A DNA stretch of 64,000 bases from the NCBI RefSeq assembly GCF_000720425.1, contig NZ_JOAJ01000011.1, forward strand, positions 124,001-188,000. The letters run 5' to 3'. This DNA comes from Nocardia rhamnosiphila NBRC 108938. GTDB lineage: Bacteria; Actinomycetota; Actinomycetes; Mycobacteriales; Mycobacteriaceae. The notes beneath the pieces were generated by a model that worked only from the letters and a program-made list of their open reading frames with translations, ran no database searches and was not told the DNA's origin. Shown here piece after piece: positions 26,093 to 34,318 of this stretch (the first letter of the stretch is position 1; the number at the start of each line of letters is the position of its first letter). The position numbers and the translations under genes are program-made.

Positions 26093-27435
26093 CCGAACCA
26101 CGCCGGCTGAGTCTCAACGCGTTCATCTACCCCGCCGGGCACCACGAGGCGGCCTGGCGCCATCCGGCCAGCCGCCCCGACCGGATCTACGATGTCCGCT
26201 ACTACCAGGAGATCGCCCGAACCGCCGAGGCCGCGACCTTCGACGCGGTGTTCTTCGCCGACGGACCGGCACTGCGAACCAATGTCGCCTACAACGCCGC
26301 GCCCGGCCTCGAGCCCATCACGCTGCTGACCGCGATCGCCGCGGCGACCACGCATCTGGGCCTGATCGCCACGGCGTCCACCACCTACTACGAGCCCTAC
26401 AATCTGGCCCGGCTGTTCTCCTCGCTGGACCATATCTCCGGCGGCCGGGCGGGCTGGAACATCGTCACCACCGGCACCGATCTGGCCGCCGCCAATTTCG
26501 GGCTGGATCGCCATCCCGATCACACCGAGCGCTACGCGCGGGCCCGCGAATTCGTGGACGCCGTCACCGCGCTGTGGGACAGCTGGGAGGACGACGCCAT
26601 CCTGCTGGACCGCGCCGGCGGCCGGTACGCGGACCCGGACAAGATCCATCCCATCGATTTCGCGGGCGAACACCTGCGGGTACGCGGGCCGTTCAATTCG
26701 GCCCGCACGCCGCAGGGATATCCGGTGCTGGTGCAGGCGGGAGCGTCCAACGACGGCCGCGCCTTCGCCGGGCGGTACGCCGAGGCGATCTTCACCGCGC
26801 ATCAGCGGCTGAGCGACGCCCAGGCGTTCTACCGCGATATCAGGAAGCGGGCGGCGGATTTCGGCCGCGCACCCGACCAGGTGAAAATCCTGCCCGGCAT
26901 CAGTCCGTTCATCGCGGGCACCGAGTCGGCGGCGAAACAGCTGGAGCGGGAGTTCAACGAGCTCACCGTGCCCGAGTACGGCATCACGCAGCTGGAATCG
27001 CTGGCCAACGAATCACTGCGGCATCTCGAACTCGACGAACCGGTACCGGTCGAATTGTTCGCCGATGCCGGCGATGTCACCGACAATTCGGCGAGCCGGC
27101 GTCAGGTGGTGGCCGGGATCGTCGAGCGGGAGCGGCCGACCCTGCGCGGTCTGCTGCACCGGCTGGCGGGCGCGCGCGGGCACCGGGTCTTCGCGGGCAC
27201 CCCGGAGCAGGTGGCCGGCACCATCGAGGAGTGGTTCCGCTCCGGTGCCGCGGACGGTTTCAACGTGATGCCGCCCTACTATCCCGGCGGCCTCGAGGTC
27301 TTCACCGAAACCGTGGTTCCGATCCTGCGGCAGCGCGGGCTGTTCCGGACCGAGTACACCGGCACCACCCTGCGCGACCACTTCGGGCTGCCCAAACCGG
27401 CGAGTCGTTACGCGCCGCAGCCGGTGGCCGGATAG
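26089..27435 (+). CDS. flavin-dependent monooxygenase, NtaA/SnaA/DszA type
   Basis: The protein has 448 residues in the luciferase-like family, subgroup NtaA/SnaA/DszA. Key segments are NAFIYPAGHHEAAWR, HLGLIATASTTYYEPYNLAR, LDHISGGRAGWNIVTTG and the end LFRTEYTGTTLRDHFGLP. Members use reduced FMN and oxygen to open or desulfurise organic compounds and need a separate flavin reductase, which is not encoded in this operon. Coupled by ATGA to the SsuB-like ATPase, it probably processes the imported organosulfur compound. The substrate is not known. Confidence 0.85.
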   Translation: MTEPRRLSLNAFIYPAGHHEAAWRHPASRPDRIYDVRYYQEIARTAEAATFDAVFFADGPALRTNVAYNAAPGLEPITLLTAIAAATTHLGLIATASTTYYEPYNLARLFSSLDHISGGRAGWNIVTTGTDLAAANFGLDRHPDHTERYARAREFVDAVTALWDSWEDDAILLDRAGGRYADPDKIHPIDFAGEHLRVRGPFNSARTPQGYPVLVQAGASNDGRAFAGRYAEAIFTAHQRLSDAQAFYRDIRKRAADFGRAPDQVKILPGISPFIAGTESAAKQLEREFNELTVPEYGITQLESLANESLRHLELDEPVPVELFADAGDVTDNSASRRQVVAGIVERERPTLRGLLHRLAGARGHRVFAGTPEQVAGTIEEWFRSGAADGFNVMPPYYPGGLEVFTETVVPILRQRGLFRTEYTGTTLRDHFGLPKPASRYAPQPVAG

Positions 27436-27441
27436 CGACGG

Positions 27442-27870
27442 CTAACGCGCTCCGCCGCGGTCGGACAGGGCGGTGACCAGATCGGCCGCGGCGGTGGCGA
27501 GTTCGATCCGCGCGACATGTGGCAGGGTGGCGGCGAGCTTTCCGGCGATGGCCGCCTGGATATCCGCGCCGATCGCCACGCCCGCGGCGGTCGGCGCCAC
27601 CCGGCTGATCCGGCGGTCGGCCGGATCAGGTTGCCGCGCTACGTAACCGCGGCGTTCCAGCCGGTCCACCATGCCGGTGATATTGGTCTTGTCGCAGCCG
27701 AGCGCGGCGGCGAGTTCGCCGAATGTCGGATGCCGGGCCTGGACCAGGCAGAGCAGCGCGATCTGCTGGGCGGTGAGGCCGAATTCGCGGGCTACCGCCC
27801 CATAGAACGCGTTCACCTCACGGTAGAGCCCGCCGAGGGCGGCAACCAGGTCGTGATCGTTCACTGCCAC
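27442..27870 (-). CDS. MarR-family regulator
   Basis: The protein has 142 residues with a winged helix: LTAQQIALLCLVQARHPTFG, LAAALGCDKTNITGMVDRLE as recognition helix, then GYVARQPDPADRRISRVAPT as wing. It is divergent from an SDR gene, and a 19-bp palindrome sits between them. It probably represses that gene and itself, not the sulfur operon whose 3' end it meets. The start is GTG. Confidence 0.83.
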   Translation of the reverse strand: MAVNDHDLVAALGGLYREVNAFYGAVAREFGLTAQQIALLCLVQARHPTFGELAAALGCDKTNITGMVDRLERRGYVARQPDPADRRISRVAPTAAGVAIGADIQAAIAGKLAATLPHVARIELATAAADLVTALSDRGGAR

Positions 27871-27913
27871 GACGAGCAGTTTAGATGATCGACGGTTGAC
27901 GAGGCAGGATAGT

Positions 27914-27932
27914 TAGTCGAGTATAGCGACTA
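27914..27932. promoter_or_regulatory. palindromic operator between marR and SDR gene
   Basis: The inverted repeat is TAGTCG, seven bases, CGACTA. It lies 29 bp before the SDR start and 44 bp from the marR start, in an AT-rich stretch. The likely binder is the MarR protein; this is inference from position. Confidence 0.65.
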
Positions 27933-27960
27933 TCCATACACCATACCTTTGGAGGCAGTC

Positions 27961-28683
27961 GTGCCCGTCGCAGTGGTCACCGGAGGTTCCCGCGGCATCG
28001 GCCGGGCGATAGCCCAGCGACTCGGCGGCACCGGCGCCTCGGTCGTCGTCAATTACCGAACCGACCGCGCGGCCGCCGCGGAGGTCGTCGACGCCATCGA
28101 AACCGGAGGCGGCCGTGCACTATCCGTGCGATCGGATGTCGCCGATTCCGACCAGGTCCGCGCCCTGTTCGATACCGCCGAGCAGACATTCGGCGGTATC
28201 GATATCGTGGTGAGCAACGCCGGAATCGCCCGCTTCTCTCCCCTCGCCGAGGCCACCGACGACGATTTCGATCAACAGTTCGCGATCAATACGAAAGCCA
28301 CCTTCTACGTCCTGCGCGAGGCCGCGAACCGGTTGCGCGACAGTGGGCGGATCGTGCTGGTGTCCTCCGGCGCGACCGTCACCCACCGGCCGGGCTCCGG
28401 GCTCTACGCGGCCGGAAAGGCCGCGTCCGAACAGCTGGTGCGGGTACTCGCCCGGGAACTCGCCCCACGCGCGATCACGGTCAACAGTGTGCGGCCCGGC
28501 GCCGTACGCACCGACGCGCTGGCCGCCGCGGGGGTCGGGCAGGTCGACCGGATCGCCGCGACCATCCCGATGCGCCGAATCGGCGAACCCGCCGATATCG
28601 CCGATATCGTGGGCTTTCTCGTTTCCGAGGAGGCCCGGTGGATCACCGGGGCGTCCCTACCCGCCTCGGGCGGGGCCTTCTGA
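27961..28683 (+). CDS. short-chain dehydrogenase/reductase (FabG-like)
   Basis: The protein has 240 residues. The Rossmann motif TGGSRGIG is at about residues 7-14, the NAG motif is in VVSNAGIA, the catalytic Ser in LVSSGATV and the Tyr and Lys in YAAGKAA (YxxxK). The end is INGSVR-like (VNSVRPGAVRTD). It reduces or oxidises a carbonyl/alcohol with NADP(H). The start is GTG after a GGAGGC site; the TTG/other starts upstream are unlikely. Regulated by the divergent MarR gene, probably for detoxifying a carbonyl compound. Confidence 0.85.
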   Translation: MPVAVVTGGSRGIGRAIAQRLGGTGASVVVNYRTDRAAAAEVVDAIETGGGRALSVRSDVADSDQVRALFDTAEQTFGGIDIVVSNAGIARFSPLAEATDDDFDQQFAINTKATFYVLREAANRLRDSGRIVLVSSGATVTHRPGSGLYAAGKAASEQLVRVLARELAPRAITVNSVRPGAVRTDALAAAGVGQVDRIAATIPMRRIGEPADIADIVGFLVSEEARWITGASLPASGGAF

Positions 28684-28845
28684 ACCGTGGCCGGCATCGG
28701 GGGTCGATGCGCCGAATCGGACGAAGGCCGAGCTCTACGCCGCGATCCGGCGCGACGCACGAGCCAACAGTTCGATGCCGAAGACGCGCATCTGTACTCC
28801 TGAATCAATCGTGGCGGAGGGAGTAGGTGGTCGGGCACCGGGTGG

Positions 28846-30048
28846 TCAGGCGGCGTAGTCCTTGGCTGCGATGGTGCGCGCGACCTTCTGCGGAGCACCG
28901 CCGATGAGGCCACGCCACGGCAGGTAGGGCAGCAGACGCACGTTGAGATTGCGGAAGCCGATCATCACTTTGCCGGCCGGGGCGTACCAGGCGCCGGTAC
29001 CCTCGGCGAACTTCTGGCAGGCGTCGACCATGGGGCGCAGCTGCTGTTCGTAGGCAGGAAACGCGATGGTGTGATCGCCTGCGGCGGTCGCCAATTCACC
29101 GGCGAGGCTGTATGCGCCGACCAATGAGAGATCCGCGCCCTGGCCTGATAGTGGGGAGGCGCAGTATCCGGCGTCGCCGACGAGGGCGACGCGGCCGTTG
29201 TGCCAGGTGTCCATGTGGATCTGGGTCATCGCGTCGAAGTAGAAGTCCGGTGCGTCGTCGAGGTGGGCGAGCAGCTGCGGCACTTGCCAGCCCTGTCCCG
29301 CGAAAGCGTCCGCGACAATCTTCTTCTGTTGCCCGGCGTCGCGGTGGTCGTAGTCGATCGGATCCGATGCCCACGCGAAAATCGCTTTGGCTTCGGTGTT
29401 CTCGCGGGCGCTGTAGGCGCCCGCGATCATGCCGGGAGTGTTGTAGTCCAGCTCCCAGTGATCGAGTCCGAGGAAGTTCGGAACTGTGTAGATGCCGATG
29501 TAGTAGCCCATATGCCGTGCGAACTGCGCTTCGGGGCCGAAAGCCAGTGCACACGTGTGCGAATGGGCACCGTCGGCGCCGATGACCAAATCGAAAGTAC
29601 GCGGCGACGCGTGTTCGAAACTCACTCGCGCACCGTCCTGGTCTTGTGTCAGAGCGGTGATGGAGTCGCCGAACATGTACTCCACGTCGCGGGTGGCCTC
29701 ATAGAGCACCCGGGCGAGGTCACCGCGCTGAATCTCGGTGTCACCGTTGGCGCCCACACCGTTGAATGTCTCGCTGGAGATGCTGGCGCGTACCCTTCCG
29801 CGCGCATCGACGTAGGACGTGCCGCGCTTACCAGTGCCGAGTTCCTGCACTCGCTCGAGCAAGCCCATGCGGCGCACGACCTCGGTGGCGGTGCCGAGCA
29901 CATCGATGGCCTGCCCGCCCTCACGCAGGGTCGGCGCCTTCTCCACGACCGTCGGGGTGAACCCATATCGCTTCAGCCAGAACGCCAGCGCGGGGCCGGC
30001 GATGCCGGCGCCGGAGATCAAGACATTGCGGTTGCTCATCTGCTGCAT
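28846..30048 (-). CDS. FAD-dependent monooxygenase (PHBH fold)
   Basis: The protein has 400 residues. It has the FAD-binding GAGIAG near the N-terminus, VIGADGAHSH (DG motif) and VALVGDAGYCASPLSGQGAD (GD motif), the three landmarks of class A flavoprotein monooxygenases. These hydroxylate or epoxidise aromatic or polyketide-like molecules with NAD(P)H; TetX-like tetracycline-modifying enzymes belong to this group. The ATG at 30048 (QQMSNRNVLISG) is used; the ATG three codons later is equally possible. It is divergent from a TetR gene, suggesting inducible detoxification. Confidence 0.82.
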   Translation of the reverse strand: MQQMSNRNVLISGAGIAGPALAFWLKRYGFTPTVVEKAPTLREGGQAIDVLGTATEVVRRMGLLERVQELGTGKRGTSYVDARGRVRASISSETFNGVGANGDTEIQRGDLARVLYEATRDVEYMFGDSITALTQDQDGARVSFEHASPRTFDLVIGADGAHSHTCALAFGPEAQFARHMGYYIGIYTVPNFLGLDHWELDYNTPGMIAGAYSARENTEAKAIFAWASDPIDYDHRDAGQQKKIVADAFAGQGWQVPQLLAHLDDAPDFYFDAMTQIHMDTWHNGRVALVGDAGYCASPLSGQGADLSLVGAYSLAGELATAAGDHTIAFPAYEQQLRPMVDACQKFAEGTGAWYAPAGKVMIGFRNLNVRLLPYLPWRGLIGGAPQKVARTIAAKDYAA

Positions 30049-30068
30049 GCCAGAGACACTAAGAAAAA

Positions 30069-30084
30069 TTGCGCAGATGCGCAA
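30069..30084. promoter_or_regulatory. operator palindrome TTGCGCA-N2-TGCGCAA
   Basis: This is a 16-bp inverted repeat with perfect 7-bp arms, located between the FAD monooxygenase start (30048) and the TetR start (30122). A half-site ATTGCGC occurs again at about 30102-30108. It is the likely binding site of the TetR protein. Confidence 0.7.
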
Positions 30085-30121
30085 GACGATCGTATTAATC
30101 GATTGCGCTACCCTGGTGGCC

Positions 30122-30682
30122 ATGGGAAATCGTGAGGATCTGTTGGCCGGTGCCCGACGGTGTCTGTTCGACAAGGGCTACGCACGCACCACGGTGCGCG
30201 ATATCGCGACCGCCGCTGGGGTGAGCATGGCGGCCATCGGCTACCACTTCGGCTCCAAGGAAGCCCTGCTCACCGAGGCGCTGGCCGAAGCCACCCGCGA
30301 ATGGGGCGCCGATCTGGAGCGGGCGTTGGCCGGAGATTCCGACCCCGGCAGTGATCCGTGGCAGCGGTTCGCCGACCGCTGGGACGCGGCGGCATCCACG
30401 ATCGCCGCTCATCGCGGTGTGTGGTCGGCCACCTTCGACGCCCTCGCCCACCCCGAAGCACGCGCGCAACTCGCGGGCAATCTCGGCGAGGCCCGCGCCG
30501 GGCTGGCCCGGCTCTTCGACGGCACCGACGACAACGACACCGCCGCCGCACGCAGCCGCGGCGCCCTCTATCAAGCCCTACTCACCGGAATCGCGGCCCA
30601 GTACCTCATCGACCCCCACTGCGCCCCCACCGGCAGCGAACTCGCCGAAGGCCTGCGCCGGCTCACCGATGCCCCGCAGTGA
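30122..30682 (+). CDS. TetR-family regulator
   Basis: The protein has 186 residues. The N-terminal HTH reads DLLAGARRCLFDKGYARTTV, then IATAAGVSMAAIGYHFGSKE, a clear TetR domain. The C-terminal ligand domain is short. It is divergent from the FAD-dependent monooxygenase and probably represses it through the palindrome between the two genes. ATG at 30122 was chosen; the frame stays open upstream without meaning. Confidence 0.85.
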   Translation: MGNREDLLAGARRCLFDKGYARTTVRDIATAAGVSMAAIGYHFGSKEALLTEALAEATREWGADLERALAGDSDPGSDPWQRFADRWDAAASTIAAHRGVWSATFDALAHPEARAQLAGNLGEARAGLARLFDGTDDNDTAAARSRGALYQALLTGIAAQYLIDPHCAPTGSELAEGLRRLTDAPQ

Positions 30683-30733
30683 CCTGGTCGATCTCCCCAT
30701 CGGCCGGATCGACCGGGCAGCGAGCCGCCGCAG

Positions 30734-31867
30734 CTATGCGGCGCGGACGCGGCTGAGGCCCCACTCCTCGGCCAGCAGGCGGTGCGAGGTGAGGCGGTCC
30801 TCGTGCCGGTGGGTGACGCTGGTGACGACGAGTTCGTCGGCGCCGGTGAGATCGCGCAGCGCGGTCAGCCGGGCGGCGACCGAGGCGGGGGTTCCGACGA
30901 ATTGGGTGTTCACCCGGTCGTCGACCAGCCGCCGCTGGTCGACGGTCAGCGGCGGCGCGGTGTCGGGGTCGAGGTATTCCGCGGCGCCCGCGCCACTGCG
31001 GATACCCGCCACCCAGTGGCCGTAGGTGGAGGCCAGATGGCGGGCGGTCGACTCCTGCGGGGCGACCACGACATCGGCCGAAACCACCAGGTACGGTCGC
31101 GGATAGCGCGGCGAGGGACGGAATGCCGTCCGGTAGGCCTCGACGGTTTCCAGGACGGTCCCCGGGGAGACGTGGTAGTTCGCCACGAACGGCAGGCCGA
31201 GCGCACCGGCCAGCCGGGCGCTCTCGCCGCCGCTGCTGCCGAACAACCAGAGTTCGACCCCGGCGCCCTCCCCGGGCACGGCGTGCAGGTCGACGCCGTC
31301 GGCGGTCGAATAGGTACCCGCGAGCAGCGCGCGGATCTCCTCGACCTGCCGGGTGTAGTCGAGGGGTTCGGCGCCCGGTAGCCGCAGCGCTTCCAGCGAG
31401 GCCACCAGCCTGGTGGTATCGCGGATCCGGTCGGGCGCGAACGGGGGCGGGATCACCACACCGTCGCGGACCTCGGTCGGACGTTGCGGGGCGGGCGCGG
31501 CCGGGGTGGTCGCGGACCGAAGTTGTCCGATCCGATGTGCCGAACGGCCCAGTCCCAGATCGAGCCGGCCGGGGTACAGGGCGTCGATGGTGCCGAACGA
31601 TTCGACGACCGAGGCCGAGGTACGGTAGCCGGCCTGGACCGCAGCCGAACCGACGCGGATGGTCTCGGTGGCACCGGCGATGAGGGCGATCAGTTCGGTC
31701 GGTGCCGAGGAGGCGACCGCGACGAAATGGTGTTCGGCCACCCAGAACCGCCGGTAACCCCACGCCTCGGCCTGCCGGGCGAGGTCGATGGTGTTCCGGA
31801 TCGCCTGCCGGGCGGTGGATCCGGTGCTGATCGGCGACAGGTCCAGAACGGACAGGGGTACCGTCAT
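30734..31867 (-). CDS. luciferase-like monooxygenase (AEHH type)
   Basis: The protein has 377 residues. The start is LSVLDLSPISTGSTARQAI, then RRFWVAEHHFV, IRVGSAAVQAGYRTSASVVE and LYPGRLDLGLGRSAHR: the alkanal-monooxygenase-like subgroup with the AEHH flavin-site motif. It needs reduced FMN from a reductase encoded elsewhere. It is the last gene of the long minus-strand operon; its ATG overlaps the preceding stop (ATGA). It may act on a product of the two other monooxygenases. Confidence 0.82.
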   Translation of the reverse strand: MTVPLSVLDLSPISTGSTARQAIRNTIDLARQAEAWGYRRFWVAEHHFVAVASSAPTELIALIAGATETIRVGSAAVQAGYRTSASVVESFGTIDALYPGRLDLGLGRSAHRIGQLRSATTPAAPAPQRPTEVRDGVVIPPPFAPDRIRDTTRLVASLEALRLPGAEPLDYTRQVEEIRALLAGTYSTADGVDLHAVPGEGAGVELWLFGSSGGESARLAGALGLPFVANYHVSPGTVLETVEAYRTAFRPSPRYPRPYLVVSADVVVAPQESTARHLASTYGHWVAGIRSGAGAAEYLDPDTAPPLTVDQRRLVDDRVNTQFVGTPASVAARLTALRDLTGADELVVTSVTHRHEDRLTSHRLLAEEWGLSRVRAA

Positions 31868-33228
31868 GAGGCGCGCACTTTCTCGTCGGCTCGATGGGGA
31901 TGGCGCAGACCCAGATGCTCGCGCAGGGTCGTGCCGGTGTACTCGGTGCGGTAGGTGCCGCGGTCCTGTAGTTCCGGGATCACCGTGTCGACGAATTCGT
32001 CCAGCCCGGCCGGGGTGAGGTGGGGCACCAGGATGAATCCGTCGGCGACGTCCTCCTGGACGTAGCGGTCGATTTCGGCGGCGACCTCCGCCGGCGACCC
32101 GACGAACTGCTGCCGTGCGGTGACCTCGATGATCAGTTCGCGGATCGTGAGTTTCTCCGCCTCGGCCCGGGCCCGCCACTGTTCGGCCACGGCCCGCGGA
32201 TCCCGGGCGTGGCGCACCCGGCCCCGGGTGATGGTCACATCGTCGAGCGGTTCGATATCGGGTAGTGGGCCGTCGGGGTCGTAGGCGGACAGGTCGCGGC
32301 CCCAGACCTGTTCGAGGAAGGCGATGGCGGTCTGCGGGCCCACCTGCCGGCGCCGGATGTGCCGCGCGCGTTCCTCGGCGTCGGCCCGGTTGTCGCCGAG
32401 GACGAAGGTGGCCGCGGGCAGGATCAGCAGGTCGTCGCGGTGGCGGCCGTACTTGGCCAGCCGGCCTTTCATATCGGTGTAGAACTGCTGTCCCGCTTCG
32501 AGTTCACCGTGCCGGCTGAAGATCGCGTCCGCGGTGGCGGCACCGAATTCCCGGCCCTCCTCGGAATCCCCGGCCTGCAACTGCACCGGATATCCCTGCG
32601 GGCTGCGCGGCAGGACGAACGTGCCCTCGATATCGAACTGATCACTGCGGTAGCGGAACTCGGGGAGCGCCGTCGTGAACACGCCCTGTTCCCGGTCGAC
32701 GACGAGCGCGTCGGCGGGCCAGCTGTCCCACAGCGTGCGGCTCGCCGCGACCACCTCCGCGGCCCGCGTATATCGCTGGGCATGCTCGAGGTACCCGCCG
32801 CGGCGGAAATTCTCGCCGGTGAACGCGTCAGAGGAGGTGACCGCGTTCCAGGCGGCCCGCCCACCGGACAGGTGATCGAGGGTCGCGAATTGTTTCGCCA
32901 GTTCGAACGGTTCGTTGAAGGTCGTGTTGATGGTGCCCGCCAGGCCCAGCCGGTCCGTGACCCCGGCGAGGGCATTGAGCACCGTGAAGGTGTCGGGGCG
33001 GCCGACGACGTCCAGATCGTGGATCCGGCCGCGGTGCTCGCGCAGCCGCAGACCTTCGGCGAGAAAGAAGAAATCGAACAGTCCGCGTTCGGCCGTCCGG
33101 GCCAGGTGGACGAAGGATGCGAAGTCGATCTGGCTACCGGATTCCGGATCGGTCCAGACGGTGGTGTTGTTGACCCCCGGGAAGTGGGCGGCGAGATGGA
33201 TCTGCCTACCCGACTGTGCTTTCGGCAT
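31864..33228 (-). CDS. flavin-dependent monooxygenase, NtaA/DszA type
   Basis: The protein has 454 residues. Typical segments are HLAAHFPGVNNTTVW, DTFTVLNALAGVTDRLGLAG, ATLDHLSGGRAAWNAVTSSD, FRRGGYLEHAQRYTRAAE and the end YRTEYTGTTLREHLGL. It is a paralogue of the protein at 26089 and of the decayed gene at 41723. Start ATG at 33228 lies one base past the stop of the gene before it. The long in-frame extension upstream of this ATG overlaps another gene and is not used. Confidence 0.83.
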   Translation of the reverse strand: MPKAQSGRQIHLAAHFPGVNNTTVWTDPESGSQIDFASFVHLARTAERGLFDFFFLAEGLRLREHRGRIHDLDVVGRPDTFTVLNALAGVTDRLGLAGTINTTFNEPFELAKQFATLDHLSGGRAAWNAVTSSDAFTGENFRRGGYLEHAQRYTRAAEVVAASRTLWDSWPADALVVDREQGVFTTALPEFRYRSDQFDIEGTFVLPRSPQGYPVQLQAGDSEEGREFGAATADAIFSRHGELEAGQQFYTDMKGRLAKYGRHRDDLLILPAATFVLGDNRADAEERARHIRRRQVGPQTAIAFLEQVWGRDLSAYDPDGPLPDIEPLDDVTITRGRVRHARDPRAVAEQWRARAEAEKLTIRELIIEVTARQQFVGSPAEVAAEIDRYVQEDVADGFILVPHLTPAGLDEFVDTVIPELQDRGTYRTEYTGTTLREHLGLRHPHRADEKVRAS

Positions 33229-33229
33229 A

Positions 33230-34318
33230 TCAGCCCCGTTCGGTCGCGTAGCGGTTGTGGGGACGCGGCAGGCCCAGCCTGCCGCGCAAGGTGGTGAGCG
33301 GCGCCGGGAGCCGGTCCAGGAACGAGGCGAGGGCCAGCGGCCGCAGCACGATCCCGTCCGCGGCGCATTCCCGCTGCACCTGCTCGGCCAGCTCCCGCAG
33401 GGTGTCCGTGGTTCCCACATGGCGAAGGCCGGCCGGGCCGGCGGTGGCGTTCCACTCCTCCAGTTCGGCCACCTCTTGGGCGGCCCGCGCCGCCGTCGGC
33501 GCGAGATGGACCTCGAGATCGAGCAGCACCCGCACCTGCCGGGGATCGCGGCCCGCCGCCGCCACCGCGGAACGCAGGACCGACCGGGTCTCCGCGGCGG
33601 TGGCCGGGTCCGGGGCGGTGATCCGGATGAGATCGGCGTACCGCACCGCCGTCCTGGTCGCGTGCGGATCGGCGGCGCGCACCGCGATCAGCGGCTGCCC
33701 CTGCGGCGGGCGCGGCGTGATCGACGGGCCCTTCACCGAGAAGTTGTCCCCGGCGAAATCGATGTAGTGCAGTTTGTCGCGATCGATGAACCGGCCGGTG
33801 CCGCTGTCGCGGATCTCGGCGTCGTCCTCCCAGCTGTCCCACAACCGGGTGACCACCTCGATCGCCTCGCCGGCTTCCCGCCACAGCGAATCCGCGGTCT
33901 GCTCGGCCTTGCGGCCGAACAAGCGGGCCTGTTCGGCACCCGGCGAAACCGTCACCTCCCAGCCCGCCCGGCCGGAGGTCGCGTAGTCGAGACTCGCGAT
34001 CGCCTTCGACAGATGGAACGGTTCGGTATGGGTGACCGGGGCCTGCGGGATCACGCCGAGCCGGGTGGTGGCCGTCGCGACCCGGGCGGCGATACCGACC
34101 GCTTCGAGTCGCCCGCGCGCGCCGCCGGATTGCAGGGCGAACGAATCCGGCAGGAAGACCAGGTCCAGGCCGGCCCGGTCCACGGCGGCCGCCGCGTCGA
34201 CCCAGTACCTGCCGGTGAAGAGGTCCTCGGCCCGCGAATCCGCGCGCCGCCAGGACGCGGGATGTGCTCCGGTACCGGCCAATTCGACAGCGAACAGCAG
34301 GGGCGACACCTGCGTCAT
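33230..34318 (-). CDS. luciferase-like monooxygenase
   Basis: The protein has 362 residues of the luciferase-like fold: DAAAAVDRAGLDLVFLPDSF, ATATTRLGVIPQAPVTHTEP, SLDYATSGRAGWEVTVSP and VVTRLWDSWEDDAEIRDSG. It is shorter than the NtaA-type neighbours and belongs to a related but different subgroup. It starts next to the ABC ATPase stop (ATG at 34318) and is followed at once by the second monooxygenase. Its substrate is probably brought in by the ABC transporter of the same operon. Confidence 0.8.
   Translation of the reverse strand: MTQVSPLLFAVELAGTGAHPASWRRADSRAEDLFTGRYWVDAAAAVDRAGLDLVFLPDSFALQSGGARGRLEAVGIAARVATATTRLGVIPQAPVTHTEPFHLSKAIASLDYATSGRAGWEVTVSPGAEQARLFGRKAEQTADSLWREAGEAIEVVTRLWDSWEDDAEIRDSGTGRFIDRDKLHYIDFAGDNFSVKGPSITPRPPQGQPLIAVRAADPHATRTAVRYADLIRITAPDPATAAETRSVLRSAVAAAGRDPRQVRVLLDLEVHLAPTAARAAQEVAELEEWNATAGPAGLRHVGTTDTLRELAEQVQRECAADGIVLRPLALASFLDRLPAPLTTLRGRLGLPRPHNRYATERG

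Noticed and set aside
25659..27476. Plus-strand open frame of about 605 codons
   Set aside because: It lies in another frame over the SsuB-like ATPase and the flavin monooxygenase, both of which have clear motifs.
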